From positions 46,308-110,307 of the forward strand of contig JBDIVL010000006.1 of the NCBI GenBank assembly GCA_039794405.1: DNA of 64,000 bases, given 5' to 3'. The translations under genes were made by a program, and so were the position numbers. The notes beneath the pieces are model-generated. The model saw only the letters and a program-made list of their open reading frames with translations. It ran no database searches and had not been told where the DNA came from. How positions within the stretch are numbered: the first letter of the stretch is position 1; the number at the start of each line of letters is the position of its first letter. This document shows positions 20,152-29,755 of this stretch, in pieces. Source of the DNA: JBDIVL01 sp039794405 (GTDB lineage: Bacteria; Planctomycetota; Brocadiia; Brocadiales; Brocadiaceae).

Positions 20152-21044
20152 ACAGCCGTATCTTGATTGTTGAAGATAGTCCAACTCAGGCATTAAAAAC
20201 CCAACTCTTACTCGAAGAGGCGGGCTATTTGGTAGAAACATCAGAAAACGGTCAGATTGGACTCGAAAAAGCGCTTGCTGACCCACCTGATCTTGTGGTG
20301 GCAGATATCGTTATGCCGGTAATGGATGGTTACGAAATGACCCGTCATTTGAAATCTGATCATCGTACGGTAAACATTCCGGTAGTTATGCTTACCACAA
20401 AAGACCAGCCGCTGGATATCATTCGTGGTTTGGAGGCTGGTGCGGATCATTTTATTACAAAACCTCCGGACCGTTTACTCGTACAGCGGATACAGGCAAT
20501 TTTTAATTCCCTGAAATGTACAGTACCTGGCTGTTTGCCGGAACAGCAGCAATTACAACACTTCTGCCAGGAAATAGTCATTACCGAAAATAAGGAGCAA
20601 ATCCTTCAATTACTGTTACAATCCACAGCTCGTATTGTAAACTGCCAGGCTATGGCCATCCTCCTTTATCATATTGGTGAGGGATTGACACTATTTGTCC
20701 TTTCTTTTCGGTCTCTCGATCCCACTGCAATAGAGCAGTTAGGGAAAAGGATGTCCAGCCTTCTTGCTATGCTTCGTGTTGAGTCAACAGTTTCTACGCT
20801 ATCACAAAAAAGGTGTATTATCGTTGAACAAAAAAGTCCTTCATCTATAAGCCAGGGTAACCTGCTTAATTCCTTTTTGGAAGTGCCTCTTATTGTTGAT
20901 AACCAGGTAGCTGGTCTTATGGGTGTGTTTAGTGCCGAGGAAGGGGTTTTTGACATTAAACACGTGAAATTTCTCTTTGATATGGGTCAAAAGGCGGCTG
21001 CTGCGTTAAGCCGGATAAAAATAGCAAATCATCGGGGAGATTAG
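20148..21044 (+). CDS. REC-GAF response regulator
   Basis: This 298-residue cytoplasmic regulator starts at an ATG overlapping the cheB stop, with GGAGGG just upstream. Receiver residues 1-120 include D53 in VVADIVMPVMDGYEM and the conserved K in FITKPP. The C-terminal part (about 140-298) has a GAF-like pattern (ILQLLLQSTARIVNCQAMAILL, LEVPLIVDNQVAGLMGVFS). There is no DNA-binding or enzymatic domain, so it probably relays phosphate or a ligand signal by protein contact. It sits between CheB and the small protein and diguanylate cyclase, so it may feed the c-di-GMP output. That link is inferred. Confidence 0.85.
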   Translation: MNSRILIVEDSPTQALKTQLLLEEAGYLVETSENGQIGLEKALADPPDLVVADIVMPVMDGYEMTRHLKSDHRTVNIPVVMLTTKDQPLDIIRGLEAGADHFITKPPDRLLVQRIQAIFNSLKCTVPGCLPEQQQLQHFCQEIVITENKEQILQLLLQSTARIVNCQAMAILLYHIGEGLTLFVLSFRSLDPTAIEQLGKRMSSLLAMLRVESTVSTLSQKRCIIVEQKSPSSISQGNLLNSFLEVPLIVDNQVAGLMGVFSAEEGVFDIKHVKFLFDMGQKAAAALSRIKIANHRGD

Positions 21045-21197
21045 GAAGTAGGCAATACATAGTAGGGGAACAAGCAAAAAATGATAAATTTCCACCACCT
21101 ACTACTTACTACCTAAGTAAACACATGAGATAGTTACTAAAAATGTACACAAAGCGGTGAAGAGATTATTATTTTGTTACCAACGGAAAGGAGTCGT

Positions 21198-21593
21198 ATG
21201 ACGAAAAGGGGAGAAAAGCACGATATTCCTATTGAATATGTTATTGAGGTTTATTCGGGGCTTTTGGATGAAATCTGGCGGCGTGTCGCTTATTTTATTG
21301 GCGGCATTACCCTGCAGGTGCTTATGTCAACCGCTATTCGCAGGACATCTCTTGCTTTTCCATTTATGACCCATGTAACCGTAACGGTAAATGGCGTATC
21401 TCTGGAAAAATTGAGGGACGTTTGCCGGGAACTCCCAAAACGTGAGCCCATGAGGGCCCTCCAAAATCTGGTTACAGAACTTTTTAGCCTGCTGGTAAGT
21501 ATGAGCGGAGATATTATCATCCGGGAATTGACACCCATGGTAAAAACTGCAGAGGAAAAACTGGAACATACCGATGGAGGAAATGCAATATGA
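21198..21593 (+). CDS. Conserved-looking small protein of unknown function in the chemosensory operon
   Basis: This protein of about 131 residues starts at the ATG following AAAGGAG. I do not recognise a family. It has a helical N-terminal part with VLMSTAIRRTSLAFPF, a beta-like VTVTVNGVSLEKL, and a helical C-terminus with LQNLVTELFSLLVSMSGDIIIREL. There is no signal peptide and no strong membrane segment. The stop overlaps the ATG of the GGDEF-PilZ gene (ATGA), so the two are translationally coupled. A role as adaptor or inhibitor of that cyclase is a guess from position only. Confidence 0.7.
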   Translation: MTKRGEKHDIPIEYVIEVYSGLLDEIWRRVAYFIGGITLQVLMSTAIRRTSLAFPFMTHVTVTVNGVSLEKLRDVCRELPKREPMRALQNLVTELFSLLVSMSGDIIIRELTPMVKTAEEKLEHTDGGNAI

Positions 21594-23461
21594 ATTTTCC
21601 TGGCATTCTTATAATAGGTAATGATCCGCCTATCGATACCTTTCTGGTTGAACTCTTTAAGAAGGAAGGATACGAGGTATTAAACGTTACAGAGGGACAG
21701 GCTGCTTTGAAAGTACTCGATGAGTCCACAGTAACAGTAGCTGTCGCCTTAATATCGGAAAAACTTTACGATATGGATGGTATTGTTTTCGTCCGGAAAC
21801 TAACTTCACGGTCTTCTGATATGAGAATCATTATGGTGAACTCAAATCCCCGGATCGAGAGTGCCAGAGAGGCGCTGCTGGCTGGAGTTTACGATTATAT
21901 AACGTGGCCTATCACCGATACCGCAGCGCTGATATCATTAGTACAACGTGCCATGAATGAATTTATCCTGATGCAGCGTAACCGGAAACTTCTGCAACAG
22001 GTACAGTCTGAAGTAACGAAAGGAGACGTTTCTTCACAAATTGTTATGGACCGCCGGACGAAGGAACTCCTGGTGTTGCGGACTATTAGCACAGAACTGA
22101 GTACGATTATGGAAGTGCCGCGTATCCTTCGTGTTATCAGCAACAATATATCCGGGCTATTTAAATATACGATTATGTCTGTTCTCGATGAAGTAGATAA
22201 TAAATGGCATATGTTCCTTTTTTCCAGAGAGAGTTCTGTTCAAAATTTTATTGATGCATGCATTGAGAACCTGCTGACACTTCATAGCATGTTTGTCGGC
22301 AGGCCTTGCACCCGGCGGGATATCCAGATTTGCCAGATAGACGATATTGCGTCATCTCCCGGTGCGGGAACTTTCCTCCGTACAGATTCCGGACTCCATT
22401 CTCATGTTACCTTTCCTCTTGTAGCGGGTGGAGAAACCCTTGGAAGTGTTTCTCTGTGCAGCCAGATGAAGAAGGCATTCACCGTCATGGATGTGCAGGT
22501 ATTTTCACTCATTTCCTATCAGCTTGCTTCAACATTGTACAATGCCAAATTATTTCAGCACGCCCAAAGAATGTCTGTTACAGACCATTTAACAAATCTG
22601 TATAATCGCCGGCACTTTGATGAAATTCTTGATCATGAATATTTCCGTGCTCATCGTTACAGACATTCTTTATCGCTTTCTCTTATAGATATAGACAACT
22701 TTAAGCAGATTAACGATACCCTGGGTCATCCGTCCGGTGACCTTGTGTTACAACAAATAGCTAATCTTCTCCGTAAATCAACCCGGGAGGTGGATATCGT
22801 TGCACGGTATGGGGGAGAAGAGTTTGCCCTTTTACTTCCTGATACGAGCCTGGAGCAAGCTGCAATCCTTATTGAACGGTTACGGCTGACAATACAAAGC
22901 CATTCCTTCGTTACTGCCAGGCATAAGATTTTGTTGACTGTCAGCGCAGGTGTAGCAGCCTTAGAAGAAGGTGATACAGGTACTAAGGAAGAGCTAATCC
23001 AGCACGCAGATGAATCGTTACTTATAGCAAAAAAATACGGACGAAATCGGGTTTGTCTCTACTACCCTCAAAAAGGTGTCATAGAAGCAGAGAAGCGGGG
23101 GCTCAAAGAACAACGCCGTTTCCCCAGGCTTCCTTTGCATTTGCCTGTCCGCTATATACAAATACCGGAAGATAAAGTTGATGCAATGGTGAGTATTTCG
23201 CACGACATAAGTGTGGAAGGGATCTCTTTTGAGGCCAGAGAAGAATTACCGCAGGGAAGTTTTGTCATCCTTGATCTTACACTACCCTTTAAAGATAAGG
23301 AAGAACAGGTGCGTATGCTTGGTAATGTAGTCTGGTCCAATGCTCAGAAGCAGGGGGAAAAGGTGATCGTTGGTGCCCGGATTCTATCCCTCTCGTCAGA
23401 ATCCCGCTGCAGGATTGAGAAATTGGTTGAAGGGGGATGCGTGGATGATTTGAAAAAATAG
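21590..23461 (+). CDS. PseudoREC-GAF-GGDEF-PilZ diguanylate cyclase (output of the chemosensory system)
   Basis: This 623-residue cytoplasmic protein is predicted to make c-di-GMP. Residues 1-125 have a receiver fold, but the phospho-acceptor position is Ser (ALISEKLYDMDG), so canonical phosphorylation looks lost. A GAF-like segment follows (about 160-320). The GGDEF domain has GGEEF from residue 408 with the RxxD inhibitory site (REVD). A C-terminal PilZ domain (about 505-615) has the c-di-GMP ligands RRFPR (509-513) and DISVEG (539-544). Synthesis and binding of c-di-GMP in one chain suggest product sensing. It is the last gene of the operon, in the WspR position. Confidence 0.93.
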   Translation: MNFPGILIIGNDPPIDTFLVELFKKEGYEVLNVTEGQAALKVLDESTVTVAVALISEKLYDMDGIVFVRKLTSRSSDMRIIMVNSNPRIESAREALLAGVYDYITWPITDTAALISLVQRAMNEFILMQRNRKLLQQVQSEVTKGDVSSQIVMDRRTKELLVLRTISTELSTIMEVPRILRVISNNISGLFKYTIMSVLDEVDNKWHMFLFSRESSVQNFIDACIENLLTLHSMFVGRPCTRRDIQICQIDDIASSPGAGTFLRTDSGLHSHVTFPLVAGGETLGSVSLCSQMKKAFTVMDVQVFSLISYQLASTLYNAKLFQHAQRMSVTDHLTNLYNRRHFDEILDHEYFRAHRYRHSLSLSLIDIDNFKQINDTLGHPSGDLVLQQIANLLRKSTREVDIVARYGGEEFALLLPDTSLEQAAILIERLRLTIQSHSFVTARHKILLTVSAGVAALEEGDTGTKEELIQHADESLLIAKKYGRNRVCLYYPQKGVIEAEKRGLKEQRRFPRLPLHLPVRYIQIPEDKVDAMVSISHDISVEGISFEAREELPQGSFVILDLTLPFKDKEEQVRMLGNVVWSNAQKQGEKVIVGARILSLSSESRCRIEKLVEGGCVDDLKK

Positions 23462-23536
23462 GAATGAGATACGTGGTTGGGATTTTCTCATCTTCTGGGT
23501 GGCATGGATAAATTTTGTTTGTCCCATGTCCTTATG

Positions 23537-23657
23537 ATTGGTTCAATCATCCATGATTGAACTGAAACGTTTTGGCACGTTTGCCTATGCCTGATACAAA
23601 TCGAAAGCCGTACATCAATTCTAAACGTATAGCTCAATCTACAAGATTAAACCAACC
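23537..23657 (+). repeat. Dispersed GTTCAATC/AACGTTTTGG repeat, plus-strand copy
   Basis: This roughly 120-bp copy lies between convergent genes. It begins GGTTCAATCATCC, contains AACGTTTTGGCACGTTTGCC and ends near ACAAGATTAAACCAACC. It matches 37341-37457 in direct orientation and 10338-10456 in inverted orientation. Confidence 0.75.
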
Positions 23658-23737
23658 TTAAGGTTGGAATTTTTATTTTTTTCATCTACTCATCCAAAGA
23701 TTGTATATTCTTTTTCCGTGGATTTACTTCTGTTTAT

Positions 23738-25933
23738 TTACTGTATTACTGGCTTGGGCTTCCCGATATAATACCCTTGTGAATAATCGACTCCCAGAGC
23801 TTTTACTTTGTGGAAAATTTTTTCGGAATGTACAAATTCTGCAATTATTTCAATATCTAATTTTTTTACAAAATTAACAATGGTCTCCACAATAATTTGT
23901 GAATAGATATCAGTGTCTATGTTCTTGATCATGGATGAATCAATTTTTAAATAGTTGACATCCAGTCTTAAAATATGTTCAAAATTAGAATATCCTGCGC
24001 CAAAATCGTCGATGGCCATTTTACAGCCATATTCCTTCATCTCGTGGATAAAATCATGAACTACCTGGTAATTCTCAATTCCTTCACTTTCCACGATTTC
24101 GAAGGTAATCCTCTTTGCTATCCCCCGATTACGATGGAATATTTCCCGGATAAAATTATTGAATTTTTTGTCAATGAGATCTCCAATAGAAAGATTAATA
24201 GAAAACTCGTAGGGTGTATTTTCCATTATGGAAATGCTTTTCCTGATCATGATTTCCGTTATATCCGCGTATAACCTCGTTTCTTTTACAACATTCAGAA
24301 ATGATGCAGGGGAGAGGATTTCGCCATCTCTATTACAGACCCTTATCAAACATTCATATTTGTTTATCTTTCCCGTTGTATTCTCGAAGATTGGTTGAAA
24401 ATACACAAGAATATCATCGCGCTTGATAGCATTTTTCAAGAGATTCATGATGTGTAAATTTCTCGATACATTCTCATAGAGATTGAGTTCTTTATGATAC
24501 TCCAGGAATCGTATTCTCGGACGTTTCTTAATGTATTTTAGCACCATGTCAGCTTTTTCGAGAAGGGGTTTTTCTCTGGATATCCCAATAGACACGCATA
24601 TTGTTATGTCTTGACCTTGACAAAGGAATATTTCTTTTCCTACTTCATGAGCGATGGTTTTTGCCAGGTCTTCCGGCTTTTGTTCCAACGGGTGATCGTA
24701 CAATATGCCAAAATCGTCTGCTCCAAGTCTGTAAAATCTTGCATTCAGATCTTTCGGTATGATATTTTTAAGCATCAGAGAAAGCCTTTGTAAAATATAA
24801 TCACCCGTTTCTGTTCCATAGAAATCATTGATGAGTTTGAAATTATCGATATTGACCAAAAGGAGGGTGGGATTTTGAAAATCTTTCTGATCCCGATCAA
24901 AGGAGTACCGGTTTAACAATCCTGTCAGGGTGTCTTTTGCGGCTATTTCTTCCAGTTGAGCAGTCCTTTCTTGAACCCTTGCTTCCAGTTGTTCATTTAT
25001 TTTCTTTAATTCCACTTCTATTTGAAAGAATTTACTATTTTGCTCAATCAGGTGTTCATATGCGGAAAGGAGGAGATTGAGGATTTGATAACGATTGGCC
25101 GCTATGATGTATTTTTTCCCCTTATACATGAAGGTAAATTCCTTGTGTGTTTCATCTGTTTTGGAATAATTAGGCTGCTTAAGAAGTGATTCTATTTTCG
25201 TGAGGAGGAAATTCTCATCATAAGGCTTTGTAACGTAGCCGTCAATCCGGGTATTTAAGCTGCGGATGACATCTTCCGGCTTCGTTAAACAGGTAAGGAA
25301 TAAAATGGGGATGTCTTTTATCGTTTCGTCACGTTTAATTTCATAGCAGAGTTCATGTCCATCCATACGGGGCATAATAATATCACTAATAATAAGTGCC
25401 GGTTTCCTTTTTCGTACTACTTCTAATGCCTCAATACCATCTCTTGCAATGGTTATCTTATATCCTCTGTTAGTAAGGGTACACTCTAATAACTCTGCCT
25501 GTGTTGGACTATCTTCAACAATGAGAATTTCTCTGGTAGCCCTTTCTTTATCCGGGTCTTTGAAGAAAGTCTCTACCTTGAACAGCAGTTCTTCCTCAAG
25601 ATATGGTTTGGTAATATATTCATCTGCCCCTACACTCAAACCACGGATAATATCCTCAATATTATGTAATTGAGTAAGGAGAATAACGGGAATATTCTTG
25701 AACTCATTGTGTTGTTTTATTTCTCTGCAAAGTGTATAGCCATCCATAACAGGCATAACAATATCACTGATGACAAGCGCTGGCTTTTGCTCCTGTATCA
25801 TTGTAAGGCCTTCGGTGCCGTCTTTTGCCGTCCTTACTGTATACCCCGCTTTAATTAGTAAATGTTTAAGGCATTCTGACTGGGTGTGGCTGTCTTCTAC
25901 AATGAGTATCTCTTTCTCACTTTTCTCTTGCAT
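23738..25933 (-). CDS. REC-REC-degenerate GGDEF-EAL protein, likely c-di-GMP phosphodiesterase
   Basis: This protein of about 731 residues has two tandem receivers, each with an intact aspartate (VISDIVMPVMDGY and IISDIIMPRMDGH). A coiled linker (KINEQLEARVQERTAQLEE), a GGDEF domain and an EAL domain follow. The GGDEF signature reads GADDF and is probably inactive for synthesis. The EAL keeps E in ECLIR, NLS, EIVES, IDDFGAGYSN, LKIDSS and QGYYIGKP, so hydrolysis is likely. The start is uncertain: the ATG at 25933 sits just before the first receiver, while an ATG at 25999 or a TTG at 26011 would extend it. None has a good ribosome site. It converges on the cyclase operon. Confidence 0.9.
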   Translation of the reverse strand: MQEKSEKEILIVEDSHTQSECLKHLLIKAGYTVRTAKDGTEGLTMIQEQKPALVISDIVMPVMDGYTLCREIKQHNEFKNIPVILLTQLHNIEDIIRGLSVGADEYITKPYLEEELLFKVETFFKDPDKERATREILIVEDSPTQAELLECTLTNRGYKITIARDGIEALEVVRKRKPALIISDIIMPRMDGHELCYEIKRDETIKDIPILFLTCLTKPEDVIRSLNTRIDGYVTKPYDENFLLTKIESLLKQPNYSKTDETHKEFTFMYKGKKYIIAANRYQILNLLLSAYEHLIEQNSKFFQIEVELKKINEQLEARVQERTAQLEEIAAKDTLTGLLNRYSFDRDQKDFQNPTLLLVNIDNFKLINDFYGTETGDYILQRLSLMLKNIIPKDLNARFYRLGADDFGILYDHPLEQKPEDLAKTIAHEVGKEIFLCQGQDITICVSIGISREKPLLEKADMVLKYIKKRPRIRFLEYHKELNLYENVSRNLHIMNLLKNAIKRDDILVYFQPIFENTTGKINKYECLIRVCNRDGEILSPASFLNVVKETRLYADITEIMIRKSISIMENTPYEFSINLSIGDLIDKKFNNFIREIFHRNRGIAKRITFEIVESEGIENYQVVHDFIHEMKEYGCKMAIDDFGAGYSNFEHILRLDVNYLKIDSSMIKNIDTDIYSQIIVETIVNFVKKLDIEIIAEFVHSEKIFHKVKALGVDYSQGYYIGKPKPVIQ

Positions 25934-26011
25934 CGTGTAAAGTGTTGTTATGGGAAATGAACGTGAATCAAATAGTTGTTCTCTTTTATTTGTAGACATA
26001 AAGTTGGGCAA

Positions 26012-26443
26012 TTATCTCATAAAGCTTTTAAAGTATCAAGATGTTTCTCCGTGTAAAGGGGTTTTTGGCCGAATGTGGCATGTCGCACTTTTGTGCTGGC
26101 ACACTTCTGTGGCATGTCACATCTTCATCACACTTCATGTGTCGCTCTTTTCATTTTTTGTCGTATAAAAGATTATTTTCTAAAAATAAAGTACAAATAA
26201 AATAACTTTTTCTTCTTCATGGTATATTTTTTGTGTTAGTATCATGAGTTTAAAGTCATTCTGGTTTGCTCTCCCTTTGCTTTATTCGAGATTCTGGCTT
26301 ACCGTATTTATCAAAACACATATAAAATTCCAATAAACCGAAACGTTTTGCATGTTTCATACATCTGGCATTAATCAAAATTTATAGAACAATTCTCAGC
26401 ATGACATTGATTCACGACGATAATAAGATGTTCGGAGAAAAAT
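26012..26443. other. Intergenic region between divergent genes
   Basis: No gene is seen. A direct repeat TGTGGCATGTC(G/A)CA occurs at 26074 and 26108, 34 bp apart, with further GTGTC-like inverted pieces to 26153. This could be a regulator site. Bases 26335-26380 look like a decayed piece of the AACGTTTTGG repeat family. Confidence 0.4.
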
Positions 26444-27496
26444 GTGAAAGACTGTTTTAACGGTGATTTTCCAAACACTATAGGTGTTTTCAGGGCACTG
26501 CAGTTAGGGGATATCCTCTGTGCTGTTCCGGCTTTTCGGGCAATTCGGTATGCCTTCCCCAAGGCCCGGGTTACGCTGATTGGTTTACCATGGTCAAAAA
26601 CACTTTTGCCGCGTTTCCATAATTATTTTGATGAGATTTTGGAGTTTCCCGGCTATCCCGGTCTTCCGGAACAAACACCCCGGTTACCGCTGCTGCCTGA
26701 ATTCCTCATTAAGATGCAGGAAAGGCGCTTTGACCTGGCAATTCAAATGCATGGAAATGGTGTAATCGTAAATCCCCTTGTGATTATTTTTGGTGCAAGG
26801 GTGAATGCGGGGTTTTATAAAAAGGGGGAATATTGCCCCGACCCTGATCACTTTTTACCATACCCTGAACATTTACCTGAGGTACTGCGTTATGGAGAAC
26901 TTATGAAATTCCTTGGTATACCGGTGATGGGAGATAGCCTTGAATTTCCGATATTTGAAAAAGACGAACAGGAGTTATTTGCACATAGGGAAGTACTCGA
27001 TTTGAGAAAAGGCAAGTATGTTTGTATTCATCCTGGATCGAGGTTAAGGACACGGAGATGGGCTCCGGAAAAGTTTGCAATTGTGGCTGATGCCATAGCT
27101 TATTTTGGGTTTAAAATTGTAATTACAGGCTCATCCGATGAAGTTGAGCTTGCAACTTACGTTAGCTGTACGATGAAGTCAAAATCCCTTAATTTAGCCG
27201 GCCGTACAAGTCTTGGTGCCCTTGCAGTTTTAATAAGGGATGCAAGACTCCTTATTTCAAATGATACAGGTGTTTCCCATATTGCAGCGGCACTGAAGAC
27301 ACCGAGTGTTATTATTACAACAGGGTCGGATCCGGGCCGGTGGTCTCCACTTGATAAAAACATTCATAAAACCATTTCTTACCCAATTAAATGCCGGCCA
27401 TGTATGTATGAAATATGTCCGATCGGGCAGCCATGTGCTGCGAATCTGAGCCCTGAAACCGTTGTATCACAAAGCGAGTATTTTCTTAATATTTAA
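26444..27496 (+). CDS. Glycosyltransferase family 9 (heptosyltransferase-like)
   Basis: This 350-residue cytoplasmic glycosyltransferase resembles ADP-heptose:LPS heptosyltransferases. The N-terminal GT9 motif is RALQLGDILCAVPAFRAIR. The C-terminal nucleotide-sugar half has CIHPGSR, SNDTGVSHIAAALKTPSVI and a Cys-rich CRPCMYEICPIGQPC segment. It starts at GTG 26444 with GGAG about 7 bp upstream; the in-frame sequence before the GT9 motif is short. It opens a plus-strand envelope-glycan region. The sugar and acceptor cannot be read from sequence. Confidence 0.9.
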   Translation: MKDCFNGDFPNTIGVFRALQLGDILCAVPAFRAIRYAFPKARVTLIGLPWSKTLLPRFHNYFDEILEFPGYPGLPEQTPRLPLLPEFLIKMQERRFDLAIQMHGNGVIVNPLVIIFGARVNAGFYKKGEYCPDPDHFLPYPEHLPEVLRYGELMKFLGIPVMGDSLEFPIFEKDEQELFAHREVLDLRKGKYVCIHPGSRLRTRRWAPEKFAIVADAIAYFGFKIVITGSSDEVELATYVSCTMKSKSLNLAGRTSLGALAVLIRDARLLISNDTGVSHIAAALKTPSVIITTGSDPGRWSPLDKNIHKTISYPIKCRPCMYEICPIGQPCAANLSPETVVSQSEYFLNI

Positions 27497-27690
27497 GAAT
27501 TTCACTATTCTGTTGTAGGCGAGAACCTTGTGTTTGCCTTTGCCTTGCATGACACAAATACGCTCATTTCTGTTTCCATTGTGGAATGATTTCATACCAA
27601 TGGTTTATCGGAGATTGGAACAACGCATTCTCTCTTGTAACAGACATTTCATGAAAAGAGAGTGTAATATAGTGTGGAGGATGGAAAGGT

Positions 27691-28965
27691 ATGATAAAAC
27701 GCGTTGCAATTATTAGTGATCATGCATCACCACTTGCAGTTCTTGGAGGAGAAGATAGCGGCGGCCAGAATGTTTATGTTGCACAGGTGGCATCGCAGTT
27801 AGCCTCTATGGGATATGAAGTTGACGTTTTCACAAGGCGGGATGATGAATCATTGCCGGAGAAAATATGTTATAAAGACAGCGTACGCATTATCTGTGTT
27901 CCTGCCGGACCATGCTGCTTTGTAAGAAAAGAAGAACTCTTGCCTCATATGGATAAATTCACAGACTATATGGTGAGTTACTTTAAAAATGAGGGAAACT
28001 ACGATATTATCCATGCGAATTTTTTTATGTCCGGTCTTGTTGCAGTAAATCTCAACCAAATTCTTGGTATTCCATTTGTTATTACCTTTCACGCCCTTGG
28101 TCGTGTTCGGCGACTCTATCAAAAACAATCTGACCAGTTTCCAAAAATCCGGTTTGAGATCGAGGAACGTATTGTCGAACGGGCAAGCGGGATTATTGCT
28201 GAATGTCCTCAGGATAAAGAAGACCTTATTAACTTTTATAAGGCAGATCCTTCTAAAATCACGGTTATTCCATGTGGCTTTGATTCTGAAGAACTGTGGC
28301 CAATTCATAAGCCACTCGCAAAGAGGGTGATAGGTTTTGTACCAAGGGACCGCATTATCCTTCATCTCGGGCGTCTAGTACCGAGAAAGGGAATAGAAAC
28401 AGTGGTACGTGGCTTTGCCAGGCTAGTAAAGGATTATTGTATTGACGCAAAGCTCGCAATTGTAGGAGGTGCAACACGGGTTCCTGATGCTGCTGCGACA
28501 CCTGAAATCGGCCGGCTGCAGGCGATAGCTACTGAGGAAGGAATTTATGATAAGGTGATATTCAAAGGCAGCGCCGACCGCAACGAACTGAGATTTTATT
28601 ATAGTGCTGCAGATATTTTTGTTACTACTCCCTGGTATGAGCCTTTTGGCATTACCCCGGTAGAATCAATGGCATGCGGTACTCCGGTAATAGGATCCAA
28701 CGTTGGAGGTATCAAATACTCGGTAAAAGACGGAGAGACAGGTTATCTGATTCCGATAAATAATCCTGAGGTTCTTGCCAGCAGGATGCACGATATTTTC
28801 CGGTACCCGCAAATAGCCCGCTATTTCAGGCGAAACGCTATTACACGCGCAAATAATTTATTTACCTGGAAAACTATTGTGAAGTCTATTGCTGTATTTT
28901 ATGAAAGTGTTTCGGTGCCACCCGTAACAATAATAGAACAAGTATTAGAGGGACAGAATGCATAA
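27691..28965 (+). CDS. Glycosyltransferase family 4 (sucrose-phosphate-synthase-like fold)
   Basis: This 424-residue retaining GT-B transferase uses an NDP-sugar donor. The N-terminal loop GGEDSGGQNVYVAQVASQL is typical of the sucrose synthase/SqdX/MshA-type branch. The C-terminal half has LGRLVPRKGIETVV and the EX7E-type motif in YEPFGITPVESMACGTPV. Good ribosome site GGAGG lies about 11 bp before the ATG. The last 8 bp overlap the M48 protease gene, so the two are coupled. The substrate is unknown; the context suggests a cell-envelope polysaccharide. Confidence 0.92.
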   Translation: MIKRVAIISDHASPLAVLGGEDSGGQNVYVAQVASQLASMGYEVDVFTRRDDESLPEKICYKDSVRIICVPAGPCCFVRKEELLPHMDKFTDYMVSYFKNEGNYDIIHANFFMSGLVAVNLNQILGIPFVITFHALGRVRRLYQKQSDQFPKIRFEIEERIVERASGIIAECPQDKEDLINFYKADPSKITVIPCGFDSEELWPIHKPLAKRVIGFVPRDRIILHLGRLVPRKGIETVVRGFARLVKDYCIDAKLAIVGGATRVPDAAATPEIGRLQAIATEEGIYDKVIFKGSADRNELRFYYSAADIFVTTPWYEPFGITPVESMACGTPVIGSNVGGIKYSVKDGETGYLIPINNPEVLASRMHDIFRYPQIARYFRRNAITRANNLFTWKTIVKSIAVFYESVSVPPVTIIEQVLEGQNA

Positions 28966-29755
28966 TCGTAAGTTATCAATAGTATGTATTGTTTTATTTT
29001 TCATAAGCTGCTCTACGGTACCAATAACGGGGAGAAGGCAGCTCTCTCTTGTGCCGCAAAATCAACTCATAGCATTAAGCAGGGATAGTTATCGCCAATT
29101 GATTCAGCAATCGGATCTTTCAGAAAACAGGAAAGAGAAACAGATGGTGGTAAATGTAGGAAAAAAAATTGCATTGGCGGCAGAGCAATTTATGCGTGAG
29201 AACAATATGAAAGAAGAAATAAAGAACTATCGATGGGAGTTCCGCCTTATTGAAGATGATAAAATGATAAATGCCTTTGCTATGCCGGGAGGGAAAGTTG
29301 CCGTATATACCGGCATCCTCCCTATTGCACAGGATGAAAACGGTCTTGCTGTAGTGTTGGGACATGAGATTGCACATGTTCTGGCAAACCACGGCGGTGA
29401 AAGAATGAGTCAGCTTTTACTTGTACGAATAGGTGCTGTGGCCTTATCTACAGCGTTAAGCACCCAGCCGGAACTCTCAAGGCAGTTATTTATGTCGGCT
29501 TATGGTGCAGGTACGCAAGTTGGTGTTCTTTTACCATACAGTCGCAGTCACGAGCTTGAGTCAGACCATATCGGGCTTGTCTTAATGGCGCTGGCAGGAT
29601 ATGATCCTCGAGTTGCTATTCCATTTTGGGAGAGGATGAACAGCCTTGGAGGGGAAAAACCTCCCGAATTCTTATCTACTCATCCGGGTTCTGAAAAAAG
29701 AATTGAGTATATCCAGAATGAGCTTCCTGAGGCTATGAAATATTACAAAAGATAG
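28958..29755 (+). CDS. M48 family metalloprotease lipoprotein (BepA/Oma1-like)
   Basis: This 265-residue protein is predicted to be a periplasm-facing zinc protease. The N-terminus is a lipoprotein signal with lipobox FISC near residue 18. The catalytic HEIAH lies in LGHEIAHVLANHGGERMS, and the third ligand is in SHELESDHIGL. The length suits a protease domain without the TPR half of BepA. Family members degrade misfolded outer-membrane proteins or assist LPS-transport assembly. It overlaps the upstream glycosyltransferase by 8 bp. Confidence 0.92.
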   Translation: MHNRKLSIVCIVLFFISCSTVPITGRRQLSLVPQNQLIALSRDSYRQLIQQSDLSENRKEKQMVVNVGKKIALAAEQFMRENNMKEEIKNYRWEFRLIEDDKMINAFAMPGGKVAVYTGILPIAQDENGLAVVLGHEIAHVLANHGGERMSQLLLVRIGAVALSTALSTQPELSRQLFMSAYGAGTQVGVLLPYSRSHELESDHIGLVLMALAGYDPRVAIPFWERMNSLGGEKPPEFLSTHPGSEKRIEYIQNELPEAMKYYKR

